Positions 34,190-43,395 are shown, counted from the stretch's first letter. The stretch: DNA of 61,431 bases from an uncultured Flavobacteriales bacterium (GCA_937973685.1 CALJKJ010000026.1:1-61431); one strand, 5' to 3'. Notes: a model not told the origin generated them from the sequence alone. Translations and numbers: made by a program.

Positions 34190-35599
34190 ATGTTGAAATC
34201 GTATTCGGAAGTAAAAAAAGCACTGTCCGCTGGACGTTCTGTGGTTGACATCGTTAATGGATACCTCAGCGAAATAAACAAACAGCGTGAATTGAATGCC
34301 TTTTTAGAGGTGTTTGAGAAAGATGCTTTGGAGCAAGCTCAAATTATTGATGACAAAATCAAAGCTGGTTCTGCTGGTAAATTGGCAGGAATGGTTATTG
34401 GTTTGAAAGACAATATTTGTTACGCTGGACATCATGTTTCCGCTTCGTCAAAAATACTAGCAGGCTTTGAATCAATCTATTCTGCTACTGTTGTTGAGCG
34501 CTTACTTGCAGAAGACGCAATCATCATTGGGCGATTAAACTGTGATGAGTTTGCTATGGGAAGTAGCAATGAAACATCTGCTTATGGTCCCGTTAAAAAT
34601 AACCTCCGCTTGAGTTGTGTTCCTGGCGGTTCATCAGGTGGATCTGCTGTTGCAGTTTCAGCTGGATTATGTACTGTCGCTTTAGGATCAGATACTGGAG
34701 GTTCAATTCGACAACCAGCTTCTTTTACAGGAACAGTTGGGTACAAACCAACATATGGCGTTGTTAGTCGCTTTGGTTTATTGGCTTATGCTTCTTCATT
34801 CGACCAAATTGGGCCTTTTACAAATAACGTAGAAGACTTAGCTTTGGTTTTAGCAGTCATGAGCGGTAAAGACCCAAAAGACGCGACCAGTTCCTCTAAA
34901 AAATTAACCTTTCAGTTAGTCAATAAACCAACTGAAAAACATAAAATAGCCTTTTTAAAAGAGGCGTTGGAGAACGAAAATGTTGATCCAGAAGTACGAG
35001 CACAATTAGAGAAAACAATTGATGAATTACGTGCAGCTGGTCATGTTGTAGAAGGAGTTTCTTTTCCATATTTGGATTACCTCGTCCCTGCCTATTATGT
35101 CCTTACGACAGCTGAAGCTTCTTCCAATTTATCCCGCTACGATGGTGTTCACTACGGACATCGTTCTGAAGTGGCAAAAGGAGTTGAAGAAACATATGTT
35201 TTATCGCGTACGGAAGGATTTGGTACAGAAGTAAAAAGACGCATCATGGCTGGTACATTTGTCCTTTCTCATGGTTATTACGATGCATACTACACGAAAG
35301 GCATGAAAGTGCGTCGTGTTTTGAAAGACAAAACAAAAGAAATCTTCGCTAATTACGCATTTTTATTGTTGCCGACAACACCTGCAACTGCTTTTGAAAG
35401 TGGCGCTGTAAACGATCCAATTCAGATGTATTTGCAAGATATCTTTACTGTTCATGCTAATTTAACTGGAAATCCAGCGATTTCATTGCCAATTGGTCAA
35501 CACAGTAACGGCCTGCCATTCGGTATTCAAGTCATGGCAGACGATTTCAACGACGAAGCGCTGATTAATTTCGCGCAACTTTTAATAAACAAGGATTAA
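34190..35599 (+). CDS. gatA: Asp-tRNA(Asn)/Glu-tRNA(Gln) amidotransferase subunit A
   Basis: The 469-residue amidase subunit releases ammonia from glutamine and feeds it to GatB, correcting Glu-tRNA(Gln) or Asp-tRNA(Asn). The Ser-cisSer-Lys triad is readable: Lys73 (VIGLKDNI), Ser148 (PGGSSGGSAVAV) and Ser172 (SDTGGSIRQPAS), with the family spacing of 75 and 24 residues. gatC is about 7 kb away on the other strand and gatB is not in the window, so the operon is split. It is followed 4 nt later by the transglycosylase gene. Confidence 0.97.
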   Translation: MLKSYSEVKKALSAGRSVVDIVNGYLSEINKQRELNAFLEVFEKDALEQAQIIDDKIKAGSAGKLAGMVIGLKDNICYAGHHVSASSKILAGFESIYSATVVERLLAEDAIIIGRLNCDEFAMGSSNETSAYGPVKNNLRLSCVPGGSSGGSAVAVSAGLCTVALGSDTGGSIRQPASFTGTVGYKPTYGVVSRFGLLAYASSFDQIGPFTNNVEDLALVLAVMSGKDPKDATSSSKKLTFQLVNKPTEKHKIAFLKEALENENVDPEVRAQLEKTIDELRAAGHVVEGVSFPYLDYLVPAYYVLTTAEASSNLSRYDGVHYGHRSEVAKGVEETYVLSRTEGFGTEVKRRIMAGTFVLSHGYYDAYYTKGMKVRRVLKDKTKEIFANYAFLLLPTTPATAFESGAVNDPIQMYLQDIFTVHANLTGNPAISLPIGQHSNGLPFGIQVMADDFNDEALINFAQLLINKD

Positions 35600-35603
35600 G
35601 CCT

Positions 35604-37187
35604 ATGCATTTGATAAAAAAGCTCCTTTTTGTTTTGATTGTTGCCAACATATTGCCAACAACCATAGGTCTTGCACAAGGTCCTACACAAACAACAGAAG
35701 GCGACGCTTTTTTACGCATGTTGGAACAAAGTACGCGCATGTATTACAACGATTTTATCAGTGAAAAAAATACTGATTCTATCATTGATGCGCTGAACTA
35801 CGAAGCAAACGCTATCCCACTATTTACAGACGAAGAGTACTGCAAACGCTTATCAAAGCTGAATGAAATATCTGATTTCGGCTATGATTGCAACGAAATA
35901 TCCCTTGCAACCATCAAATATTTTGCACAAAACAGACGCAGCTTTGCAAAAATTGTCCTTGGTCGATCAAAATTGTATTTCGATATGTACGAAGAAAAGC
36001 TTGCAGAATACGGGCTTCCTTTGGAACTGAAATATTTATCTGTCATTGAAAGTGGTTTGCGCCCTCAAGTAAAATCGCATGCTGGAGCTACAGGTTTATG
36101 GCAATTTATGTATGGTACAGGAAAAACCTACGGTTTGGTCGAAAACTCATACATTGACGAACGTATGGATCCTGTTAAAGCTACCGATGCAGCTTGCCGA
36201 ATGCTCAAAAAACTGTTTGGAATTTATGGCGATTGGAACTTAGCACTTGCAGCTTACAATGCTGGACCAGGAAATGTCAACAAAGCAATCAAACGTTCAG
36301 GAGGTAAACGAACGTTTTGGGAAATCCGTCCCTATTTGCCCCGCGAAACACAAGGGTATGTTCCAAATTTTATTGCAGCTTCTTATTTGTTGACGTATCA
36401 TGCAGAACATAACATTCGCCCCGCAGCAGCTAAAATTCATTATTACCACTTAGACACTATTTGCTTGAAGAAAAGCGTGCACATGGAATCCATTGAAAAA
36501 GTGATTGCATGGAAATTAGAGGATATTAAATCGTTAAACCCGGTCTATAAAACCACTTATATTCCAGCTACTGAACCCAAACAATGTATCACTGGTCCAC
36601 TTGATAAAATTGGACTTTTAGTTACTTCTGAAGACAGTTTGTATGCAGTAGAAGACCGCAATTTTGGCGCTGCTTATTTGGCGCAATTAGCGCTTCAAGC
36701 GCAACAACAACGGAATCAAGATCAGTTAGTAACCTCACAGCCAAACCTACCAATAAACAAACCGAAATCAACTGTGATTACGACTATTAAATACACGTAT
36801 CACAAGGTGAAAGCAGGCGAAAATCTGAGTAGAATTGCTGCGCAATACAATGTTACCATTCAGAACATCATGGAGTGGAACAATTTGCCAAATACACAAA
36901 TTTCTGTAGGCGCACTCTTGAAAATCCAAACACTTGTCACAACTACTGTTGAAACAACAGTTAGTGATGAAAAACCAGTTGTAATTACTTCGGATACCAT
37001 TCAAAAACCTGCTCCAGTTCAACAACGTCCAGCTCCAGTGCGTAAAAAGTACTACACTGTCAGAAGCGGTGATGGTTTTTCACGAATTGCGAGTAATCAT
37101 GGTCTAACACAAAATCAATTAGAGGAATTAAACCCAGGTGTCAATCCAAGTAGAATCCGACCTGGACAACGTTTACGCATTAAATAA
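35604..37187 (+). CDS. MltD-like lytic transglycosylase with two LysM domains
   Basis: The 527-residue exported enzyme has a signal peptide (about MHLIKKLLFVLIVANILPTT to GLAQ). Its SLT catalytic domain has Glu149 in LKYLSVIESGLRPQ, followed by SHAGATGLWQFM and LALAAYNAGPGNV. Two LysM domains at ~396-440 and ~480-527 bind peptidoglycan (YHKVKAGENLSRIAAQYNVT; YYTVRSGDGFSRIASNHGLT). It cleaves the MurNAc-GlcNAc bond to form anhydro ends during wall turnover. It sits between gatA (4 nt) and a GTG-started glycosyltransferase (6 nt). Confidence 0.94.
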   Translation: MHLIKKLLFVLIVANILPTTIGLAQGPTQTTEGDAFLRMLEQSTRMYYNDFISEKNTDSIIDALNYEANAIPLFTDEEYCKRLSKLNEISDFGYDCNEISLATIKYFAQNRRSFAKIVLGRSKLYFDMYEEKLAEYGLPLELKYLSVIESGLRPQVKSHAGATGLWQFMYGTGKTYGLVENSYIDERMDPVKATDAACRMLKKLFGIYGDWNLALAAYNAGPGNVNKAIKRSGGKRTFWEIRPYLPRETQGYVPNFIAASYLLTYHAEHNIRPAAAKIHYYHLDTICLKKSVHMESIEKVIAWKLEDIKSLNPVYKTTYIPATEPKQCITGPLDKIGLLVTSEDSLYAVEDRNFGAAYLAQLALQAQQQRNQDQLVTSQPNLPINKPKSTVITTIKYTYHKVKAGENLSRIAAQYNVTIQNIMEWNNLPNTQISVGALLKIQTLVTTTVETTVSDEKPVVITSDTIQKPAPVQQRPAPVRKKYYTVRSGDGFSRIASNHGLTQNQLEELNPGVNPSRIRPGQRLRIK

Positions 37188-37193
37188 TTAATT

Positions 37194-37955
37194 GTGCAAA
37201 CGCTAGCTGTTGTCATCATAACCTTAAACGAAGCGCGCAACATCGAACGCTGTATATTATCGCTTGGCGATTTAGCGGATGAAATTGTTGTGTTAGATGC
37301 TTTTTCTACCGATGAAACTGCCGAAATATGTCGGAAACACGGCGTTTCTTTTCACCAACGGAACTGGGAAGGTTATGCAGCCAGTAAAAATTACGCAAAC
37401 TCCCTCACAACGTGCGATTATATTTTTTCACTCGATGCCGATGAAGCACTCAGTACTGAATTATTAGCTGAAATAAAAAGCGAGAAAAAGAAAGGGTTTT
37501 CAGGCGTTTATTCTGTAAATCGACTAACCAATTACATGGGAAAATGGATTTATCACAGCGGTTGGTTTCCAGATATAAAAACCCGCATTTTTCCCAAAAA
37601 AGGGAGTTTTTGGTCGGGTGAATATGTGCACGAAGAATTAATGACCCCATCAAATGCAACAACTACTTCATTTAAAAATATCCTTGCGCACTATTCGTAC
37701 TATTCGTTCGAAGATCACCGCGCAAGAGCTGATAAATATTCGCATTTGACAGCTCAAAAATTTTATGCAGCAGGCAAAAAAGCATCCATTTTGAAACCTT
37801 ATCTGAGTGCAGTTGGACGTTTTATTGCCATGTACCTATTGAAAAGAGGATTTTTAGACGGGAAAATGGGATTTAAAATCGCACAAATTAGCGCTTTATC
37901 TAACATCGTTAAATACAAAGCACTTAGACAATTGCATCGAGATGGGAAAAGTTGA
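37194..37955 (+). CDS. Family 2 glycosyltransferase (WaaE/KdtX-like)
   Basis: The 253-residue GT-A enzyme starts at GTG 37194, directly after the transglycosylase stop. It shows VVIITLNEARNIERCILS, DEIVVLDAFSTDETAEICRKHG and the DXD-type SLDADEALS, then the WaaE-like HSGWFPDIKTRIFPK and GEYVHEEL. Relatives add a beta-1,4-glucose or similar sugar to lipopolysaccharide core; the exact sugar is unknown here. The 3' end overlaps the next glycosyltransferase by 14 nt. Confidence 0.88.
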   Translation: MQTLAVVIITLNEARNIERCILSLGDLADEIVVLDAFSTDETAEICRKHGVSFHQRNWEGYAASKNYANSLTTCDYIFSLDADEALSTELLAEIKSEKKKGFSGVYSVNRLTNYMGKWIYHSGWFPDIKTRIFPKKGSFWSGEYVHEELMTPSNATTTSFKNILAHYSYYSFEDHRARADKYSHLTAQKFYAAGKKASILKPYLSAVGRFIAMYLLKRGFLDGKMGFKIAQISALSNIVKYKALRQLHRDGKS

Positions 37956-38973
37956 TTGGTCGGAAAAACATTTTTTAATTAGCCGAACGGATAGTATTGG
38001 TGATGTCGTGTTGACGCTACCAATGACAGCTTGGCTGAAAAATCAATATCCAAATTGCCGGATTACTTTTTTATGTCGTGCATATACTGCACCCATTGTA
38101 AGTATATATAAGGCAGTTGATCAAGTGCTCATTTTAGATGATTTTACTTCAAAATCAGAAAAAGACCAAGTAGCCTTATTCAAAAATGGCGCATATGATT
38201 GCATTATTCATGTTTTTCCAAACAAGGCAATTGCTCGTTTAGCTAAAAAAGCAAGTATTCCCTATCGGATTGGTACTTCTCACCGGACTTTTCATTGGTT
38301 AACTTGTAATATCAGACCAAATTTTACGCGAAAAAATTCTCCGTTACACGAAGCGCAGTTGAACTTCGAATTAGTTCGTCCATTAGGGTTAACTAAAATT
38401 CCAACTTGGGCCGAAATCAACGAAGCTACACAAGCATTTGTTGTTGAACAAACCTCTTTACCCGAACGATTAATTCCATTTACAACCGAACAAATCATTT
38501 GTTTGCATCCAAAATCGCAAGGAAGCGCAAAGGAATGGCCAATGAGCAATTACATTGCCTTAGCAAATATATTGTTGGAGAATAACAAAGTAGTATGTTT
38601 CACAGGAACAGAGAACGAGGGACAATTATTCCGAGACCAAATTCCAAAACACGAACGATGTTTTGATACGACTGGTCAACTTTCTATCGACCAATTATGT
38701 TGGTTGATTACCATTTCTGAGGGATTAGTAGCTTGTAGCACTGGTCCTTTGCACATTGCGGGCATATTAGGAAAACAAGCAATCGGTCTGTTTTCGCCTA
38801 AGAAACCAATACATCCTGGTCGTTGGAGGCCATTGGGCAATAAGTCAACCACGCTTGTCTATGACGAAAACTGTGTTACTTGTCAAGCAAACAAGCCGTG
38901 TAATTGTATCGAGCAGATTACACCTGAAACTGTTTTAGCAGTTATTTATCAAGAAAATGAACCAGCTCGTTAA
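37942..38973 (+). CDS. Family 9 glycosyltransferase (heptosyltransferase-like)
   Basis: The 343-residue GT-B protein has the ADP-heptose:LPS heptosyltransferase pattern: ISRTDSIGDVVLTLPM near the N-terminus, then FLCRAYTAPIV, and in the second domain CLHPKSQGSAKEWPMSNY, VCFTGTENEG, ACSTGPLHIAGILGKQAIGLFSP and a final Cys-rich CVTCQANKPCNC. It probably extends LPS core or another surface glycan. It overlaps the preceding GT2 gene by 14 nt and the next gene by 17 nt, a strong sign of coupled translation. Confidence 0.88.
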   Translation: MGKVDWSEKHFLISRTDSIGDVVLTLPMTAWLKNQYPNCRITFLCRAYTAPIVSIYKAVDQVLILDDFTSKSEKDQVALFKNGAYDCIIHVFPNKAIARLAKKASIPYRIGTSHRTFHWLTCNIRPNFTRKNSPLHEAQLNFELVRPLGLTKIPTWAEINEATQAFVVEQTSLPERLIPFTTEQIICLHPKSQGSAKEWPMSNYIALANILLENNKVVCFTGTENEGQLFRDQIPKHERCFDTTGQLSIDQLCWLITISEGLVACSTGPLHIAGILGKQAIGLFSPKKPIHPGRWRPLGNKSTTLVYDENCVTCQANKPCNCIEQITPETVLAVIYQENEPAR

Positions 38974-39760
38974 AGCAGTTATTTATTCAAATAGTTGGGT
39001 AGCAATCTGTTTTGCTTTCTTAACCTACGGAACACTTTCTTATTACCATCTACCAAACGTCTTTACTTATACGAGTATCAATTTTTTTAGCGTCTTAAGC
39101 GCTTATCAATTTCATCGATTGTATGGGGGAAAACAAAAAAACCAAGCTGTTACAGAACGAGAAAAATGGATAACCACACATAAAAAGGCTAATTCAATAA
39201 TTGCACTTTTATCCTTTTCTTTATTAATGTTTAGTTTTTCTTCACGGATATGGACCGCGAACACATTGGCTATTGGCGTAGCTCTAATGATAATCGTAAT
39301 CTTTTACGTAGTTCCACTTCCGTTGCTGGTAAAATCCCTTCGTGCAGTTCCATATATAAAAAGTCTGCTAATTAGTATAAGTTGGACCAGCATGCTTGTT
39401 GTTCCCTTTATAAATGAAAACAAGCACTTACCAGTTTTATTCCTAATCTTTATATTTCTCCAAACAAATGCACAACTTATTTTATTTGACAGCAGGGATG
39501 TTAACCGCGATGAACGTTCTCTGAAAACAATTCCGCAAATTATTGGAATCAATAAAAGTAAATTAGTTGTTTTCTGTTTGGTCATTATTGGATACATATT
39601 AATGACAATTGAAACAGGTTTTCATCCAATTTTTTTAGCCGGGATTACGAGCAATCTATTGGGTTTGATCATCAAACGGAATCAATTCGATTCGCTTTTA
39701 GCTGAGTTAGTATGGGACTTACCCTTTTTCATAATAGGGATTTCTTTTTGCTTTATTTAA
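38957..39760 (+). CDS. UbiA-like integral membrane protein lacking the first Asp-rich motif
   Basis: The 267-residue protein has about 8 hydrophobic helices. One loop reads LFDSRDVNRDERSLKTIPQIIG (residues ~175-195), very close to the second Asp motif of UbiA prenyltransferases (DxRDxxxD followed by KTLP-x-x-x-G). The first motif, normally NDxxDxxxD, is not seen; the corresponding place reads LSAYQFHRLYGGKQ. It may be a degenerate or neofunctionalised UbiA member. The 17-nt overlap with the GT9 gene links it to surface-glycan or lipid work; its substrate is unknown. Confidence 0.65.
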   Translation: MNQLVKAVIYSNSWVAICFAFLTYGTLSYYHLPNVFTYTSINFFSVLSAYQFHRLYGGKQKNQAVTEREKWITTHKKANSIIALLSFSLLMFSFSSRIWTANTLAIGVALMIIVIFYVVPLPLLVKSLRAVPYIKSLLISISWTSMLVVPFINENKHLPVLFLIFIFLQTNAQLILFDSRDVNRDERSLKTIPQIIGINKSKLVVFCLVIIGYILMTIETGFHPIFLAGITSNLLGLIIKRNQFDSLLAELVWDLPFFIIGISFCFI

Positions 39761-39784
39761 CGCTAAAAAAGCATTAATAATCCT

Positions 39785-39792
39785 TATTTTTG
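39785..39792 (+). promoter_or_regulatory. -7 box TATTTTTG of pgk
   Basis: TATTTTTG matches TAnnTTTG, 20 nt before the pgk ATG, implying a very short leader. Confidence 0.5.
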
Positions 39793-39812
39793 CTGCAATT
39801 AATCCAAGCATC

Positions 39813-41006
39813 ATGGTAACTATTTCCAATTACAATTTTCAAAACAAACGCGCGCTTGTTCGTGTAGATTTTAATGTTCCATTGAACAAAGAAACGAACA
39901 AAGTGAGTGACGACACACGTATTCGTGCTGCATTGCCTACAATTAAACACATAATTACAAACGGAGGAAGTGTCGTGTTAATGTCACATTTTGGTCGTCC
40001 AAAAAACGGTCCAGAAGCGCAATTTTCGTTACAGCAAATTGTCTATAAAATTGAAGAGTTAGTTGGTCAGTCTATTTTGTTTTGCGACGATTGTATAGGA
40101 GAAAAAGCAGAAAAAATGAGTCAGGCACTAAAACCTGGTGACATTCTTTTATTGGAAAATGTTCGTTTTCACTCGGAAGAAACAGCTGGAGACAAGCATT
40201 TTGCAAGTCAATTAGCCAAATTAGGCGATTGTTACGTCAATGATGCATTCGGAACAGCACACCGTGCACACGCTTCAACGACAATAGTTGCAGAATTCTT
40301 TCCAAATGACAAAATGTTTGGTTTGTTATTAGCAGCAGAAATCATTAGTGTTGACCGTGTGTTAAACAGCACTGAGCATCCAGTAACTGCAATTGTAGGT
40401 GGCGCAAAAGTTTCTTCAAAAATCACGATTATAGAGCAATTACTTGATCGCGTTGACAACATCATCGTTGGTGGTGGAATGGCTTATACCTTTGTGAAAG
40501 CACAAGGTGGTCAAGTTGGTTCTTCACTTGTTGAAGATGATTTTTTAGCAACTGCGCTTGATGTATTAGCAAAAGCGAAAGAAAAAGGTGTGCATTTTTA
40601 TGTGCCGACAGATACAATCATAGCTGATAAGTTTGACAACAATGCAACAACACAATTAGTTGCAATAGATAAAATACCTGATGGTTGGATGGGATTGGAT
40701 GTTGGCCCTGCAACAATCAATGCGTGTAGCGCAATCATCGAAGGTTCAAAAGTTATTCTATGGAACGGACCAATGGGTGTTTTTGAAATGGAAAACTTCC
40801 AAAAAGGAACAGAAGCTGTTGCTCTTTCGATTGTTCGCGCAACTGAAAAAGGGGCTTTTTCATTAATTGGTGGAGGCGATTCTGTTGCTGCTATAAACTT
40901 GTTTGGTTTAGCAAATGATGTCAGTTACGTTTCAACTGGCGGAGGAGCTATGTTGGAATATTTAGAAGGTGTAGAATTGCCTGGAATAAAAGCGATTCGT
41001 TCATGA
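39813..41006 (+). CDS. pgk: Phosphoglycerate kinase
   Basis: The 397-residue glycolytic enzyme transfers phosphate between 1,3-bisphosphoglycerate and ADP. Typical blocks: ALVRVDFNVPLN, LMSHFGRPKNG, ENVRFHSEE, FVNDAFGTAHRAHASTT-type region, VGGAKVSSKI, IVGGGMAYTF, LWNGPMGVFE and GGGDSVAAI, then the C-terminal STGGGAMLEYLEG. Length matches the family (~395). It has its own promoter and is closed by a strong terminator. Confidence 0.98.
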   Translation: MVTISNYNFQNKRALVRVDFNVPLNKETNKVSDDTRIRAALPTIKHIITNGGSVVLMSHFGRPKNGPEAQFSLQQIVYKIEELVGQSILFCDDCIGEKAEKMSQALKPGDILLLENVRFHSEETAGDKHFASQLAKLGDCYVNDAFGTAHRAHASTTIVAEFFPNDKMFGLLLAAEIISVDRVLNSTEHPVTAIVGGAKVSSKITIIEQLLDRVDNIIVGGGMAYTFVKAQGGQVGSSLVEDDFLATALDVLAKAKEKGVHFYVPTDTIIADKFDNNATTQLVAIDKIPDGWMGLDVGPATINACSAIIEGSKVILWNGPMGVFEMENFQKGTEAVALSIVRATEKGAFSLIGGGDSVAAINLFGLANDVSYVSTGGGAMLEYLEGVELPGIKAIRS

Positions 41007-41013
41007 AACAAAA

Positions 41014-41044
41014 AAGGCTGTCAAGTTTGACAGCCTTTTTTTAT
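41014..41044. terminator. Bidirectional terminator between pgk and gatC
   Basis: AAAGGCTGTCAA-g-TTTGACAGCCTTT with A-runs on one side and T-runs on the other. It serves pgk (plus) and gatC (minus), whose stop codon overlaps it. Confidence 0.9.
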
Positions 41045-41331
41045 TTATCTAATACCTTTGGAATTCTAAAATAATCTGAATCGCGTTTGGGTGCATTTTT
41101 CAATGCGTCTTCGTGAGAAACCGATGCTTCAACTTCATCATCACGTAACACATTCACCTCATCGCTCATAAAAATCAATGGTTCAACTCCATCAGTTGGA
41201 ACTTCCGAAAGTTTTCCCATAAAACCAATGATGTTTGATAAATCTTGAATGATAGCAGCTTTTGCAGGTCCTTCAAAACGCAAACGCGCTAAATGCGCAA
41301 TGTGATCAATTGTTTCGTCTGTGATTTTCAT
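41041..41331 (-). CDS. gatC: Asp-tRNA(Asn)/Glu-tRNA(Gln) amidotransferase subunit C
   Basis: The 96-residue subunit wraps the GatA-GatB interface. It shows the family pattern: ITDETIDHIAHLARLRF, then a short helix with ILDLSNIIGFMGKL-like sequence, DGVEPLIFMSDEVNVLRDDEV, and the C-terminal PKRDSDYFRIPKVL. Its partner gatA lies ~6 kb away in opposite orientation. Confidence 0.93.
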   Translation of the reverse strand: MKITDETIDHIAHLARLRFEGPAKAAIIQDLSNIIGFMGKLSEVPTDGVEPLIFMSDEVNVLRDDEVEASVSHEDALKNAPKRDSDYFRIPKVLDK

Positions 41332-41361
41332 GGAACAAAAATAATGAATTTGATTGATAAA

Positions 41362-42120
41362 TTACGAATGCATTAATCCATGCTCTCGCAAAGGTGAAGC
41401 AATCAATTCGTAACACATTTCTTTTAATTCGTTTTCAGACAGTTGTTCAATCATCTCAACAGTAATGACAGGATGAAAAACAACACGTGAAATACCCGGA
41501 TGTGCCGGTCCTAAAAAAAGAAATGGATCTGAAAAAATATGGTAATTATCCAAAAATGTCAATGCAACAATGGGCACTTTTTCACGTTTTGCCAACTTAA
41601 ATGCGCCAGCTTTGAATGCCATTAATTGGGGTAAATTTTCATCTTGATACCCGCCTTCTGGAAACAAAACAATGGACCAGCCAGCTTGAACAGCATGTTG
41701 CGCATCAATTATTGATTTCGCAGCTTTTAATCGATCTGTGCGATAAACAGGTATATTTAAGCGTTTGAAGAAGGTTTTTATTAAGGGGTATGAAAGTATT
41801 TCTGCCTTGCCTAAAAACAAGAATCGGTGATTAGGAAGCAACGAATACATCAGAAAAATATCAAAAAATGAGGTGTGATTTGCAATGATAAGATATGGTC
41901 CTTTAGGTATGGTAATTTTGTTCATTTTCCACACATGAACAAAAGTTAATATGCGCACAGCATAACTCCACATCACATTAATTGGAAAACTATATTTTCG
42001 CCATCCTTTACGTGAAAGTGTCATCCATAAAAAAGGATAGAAAAACAAAAGCGTAACTACAAAAACACAGCCTACATATAATTTATAGGTAAAACTCAAT
42101 ATGCCTAAGAGAAGCTTCAT
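41362..42120 (-). CDS. plsC: 1-acyl-sn-glycerol-3-phosphate acyltransferase (PlsC family)
   Basis: The 252-residue membrane-anchored enzyme acylates lysophosphatidic acid to phosphatidic acid. It has one or two N-terminal membrane segments, the NHX4D motif in IANHTSFFDIFLM, the acceptor-binding FPEGGYQDENLPQL (variant of FPEGTRS) and KAGAFKLAKREKVPIVAL. The EGGYQDE version differs from the usual EGTRSR; the chemistry should be conserved because the catalytic His and Asp are present. It lies 30 nt after gatC's start in the same direction and is divergent from trpS. Confidence 0.9.
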   Translation of the reverse strand: MKLLLGILSFTYKLYVGCVFVVTLLFFYPFLWMTLSRKGWRKYSFPINVMWSYAVRILTFVHVWKMNKITIPKGPYLIIANHTSFFDIFLMYSLLPNHRFLFLGKAEILSYPLIKTFFKRLNIPVYRTDRLKAAKSIIDAQHAVQAGWSIVLFPEGGYQDENLPQLMAFKAGAFKLAKREKVPIVALTFLDNYHIFSDPFLFLGPAHPGISRVVFHPVITVEMIEQLSENELKEMCYELIASPLREHGLMHS

Positions 42121-42259
42121 GTTTCAAAAATAGAACTTTCAACAAGTTTACGCTAAAAATCGATGATTTTGAATGATTTTTGCCAATTTTTAATGAAAAT
42201 CGAATACATAACTCCCCTATTCGGTAGAAAAAAAAGTAAATTCGCATAAAAAAGAGACA

Positions 42260-43228
42260 ATGGCGCGCATACTTACAGGAATTCAAAGTACAGGAACCCC
42301 ACATTTAGGGAACATACTTGGCGCAATTTTGCCAGCAATTGAAATGGCAAAAGCAGATAAAAATGATGCTTTTTTATTTATTGCAGACATGCATTCCTTG
42401 ACGCAAATTAGAGATGCCGAAGTACTTAGAAACAATACATATTCTACAGCCGCTACCTGGTTAGCTTGTGGTTTAGATCCTGCAAAAACTACATTTTACC
42501 GTCAAAGTGACATTCCTGAAGTATCCGAACTAATGTGGTATTTATTGTGTTATTTTCCTTTCCAACGATTGACACTTGCCCACAGTTTCAAAGACAAAGC
42601 AGACCGTTTAAGTGATGTAAACGCGGGACTTTTCAGCTATCCTATATTAATGGCCGCTGATATTTTGTTGTATGATGCTGCACTTGTTCCAGTTGGAAAA
42701 GATCAATTACAACATTTGGAAATTACGCGCGACGTTGCTGCAAAATTCAACAACGATAAAGGAGACACATTTGTCGTTCCTGAAGCGAAAATAAATGAAA
42801 ATACAAAATTAATCCCTGGCACAGATGGGGAAAAAATGAGTAAATCACGTAATAATTTCATCAATATATTTTTGCCCGAAAAGCAATTGAAGAAACAAAT
42901 CATGTCCATCATAACAGATAGTAAAGAATTGGAAGAATCGAAAGATCCAACTACTTGCCATGTGTTTAAATTGTATGAGTTGTTAGCGTCTCCCTCAGAA
43001 ATTTCGCTAATGCGTGATAACTACATCAAAGGAGGATTTGGTTATGGTCATGCAAAAACTGCTTTGTTGGAGTTGATTTTGAAAAAATTTGAAAAAGAAC
43101 GTGCAACATACGACGAATTAATGGCTAATCCTGCGACGATTGAAGCGGCATTGCAAGTTGGTGCTGAAAAAGCACGAAAAGTTGCTCAGGTTACGTTAAA
43201 ACGAGTGCGTGAAAAATTGGGATACTAA
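42260..43228 (+). CDS. trpS: Tryptophanyl-tRNA synthetase
   Basis: The 322-residue class I synthetase charges tRNA(Trp). The HIGH equivalent is GTPHLGN near the N-terminus (residues ~11-17) and the KMSKS loop is in PGTDGEKMSKSRNNF. Other typical blocks: FLFIADMHSLTQI, YRQSDIPEVSELMWYL, SYPILMAADILLYDAALVPVG and DQLQHLEITRDVA. The start is the ATG at 42260, preceded by a TAAATTCG box (42237-42244), a weak match to the -7 consensus. Confidence 0.97.
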   Translation: MARILTGIQSTGTPHLGNILGAILPAIEMAKADKNDAFLFIADMHSLTQIRDAEVLRNNTYSTAATWLACGLDPAKTTFYRQSDIPEVSELMWYLLCYFPFQRLTLAHSFKDKADRLSDVNAGLFSYPILMAADILLYDAALVPVGKDQLQHLEITRDVAAKFNNDKGDTFVVPEAKINENTKLIPGTDGEKMSKSRNNFINIFLPEKQLKKQIMSIITDSKELEESKDPTTCHVFKLYELLASPSEISLMRDNYIKGGFGYGHAKTALLELILKKFEKERATYDELMANPATIEAALQVGAEKARKVAQVTLKRVREKLGY

Positions 43229-43241
43229 TAAATTTAGAGCA

Positions 43242-43269
43242 TTTGTTTTTTAAAAAATATGTATATTTG
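43242..43269 (+). promoter_or_regulatory. Orphan promoter downstream of trpS
   Basis: TTTG (43242-43245), 16 bases, then TATATTTG (43262-43269), an exact TAnnTTTG. No long gene starts directly after it; an intrinsic terminator follows 53 nt later. Confidence 0.4.
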
Positions 43270-43274
43270 ACACA

Positions 43275-43356
43275 CTTATGATAAAAACAGCTTAAACTAC
43301 TGTTAATTTAAACCAATTGTTAAAGCTCCCCCAACCCGAGGAGCTTTTTCTTTTTT
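43275..43356 (+). ncRNA. Possible small RNA between trpS and the oligopeptide-binding lipoprotein gene
   Basis: A promoter-like sequence and a terminator enclose about 80 nt without a real ORF (only the 5-codon MIKTA starting near 43280). The segment has short complementary arms AACAG and CTGTT. No known RNA family was recognised; the terminator could equally belong to trpS read-through. Confidence 0.3.
43322..43356 (+). terminator. Intrinsic terminator before the oligopeptide-binding lipoprotein gene
   Basis: AAAGCTCC-cccaacccga-GGAGCTTT followed by TTCTTTTTT. Confidence 0.85.
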
Positions 43357-43363
43357 ATCAAAG

Positions 43364-43395
43364 TTGTTTCCATTTCATCGCTTTTGCTATATTTG
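43364..43395 (+). promoter_or_regulatory. Promoter of the oligopeptide-binding lipoprotein gene
   Basis: TTG (43364-43366), 21 bases, TATATTTG (43388-43395). Both elements and the spacing fit the Bacteroidota consensus, 19 nt before the ATG at 43415. Confidence 0.6.
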
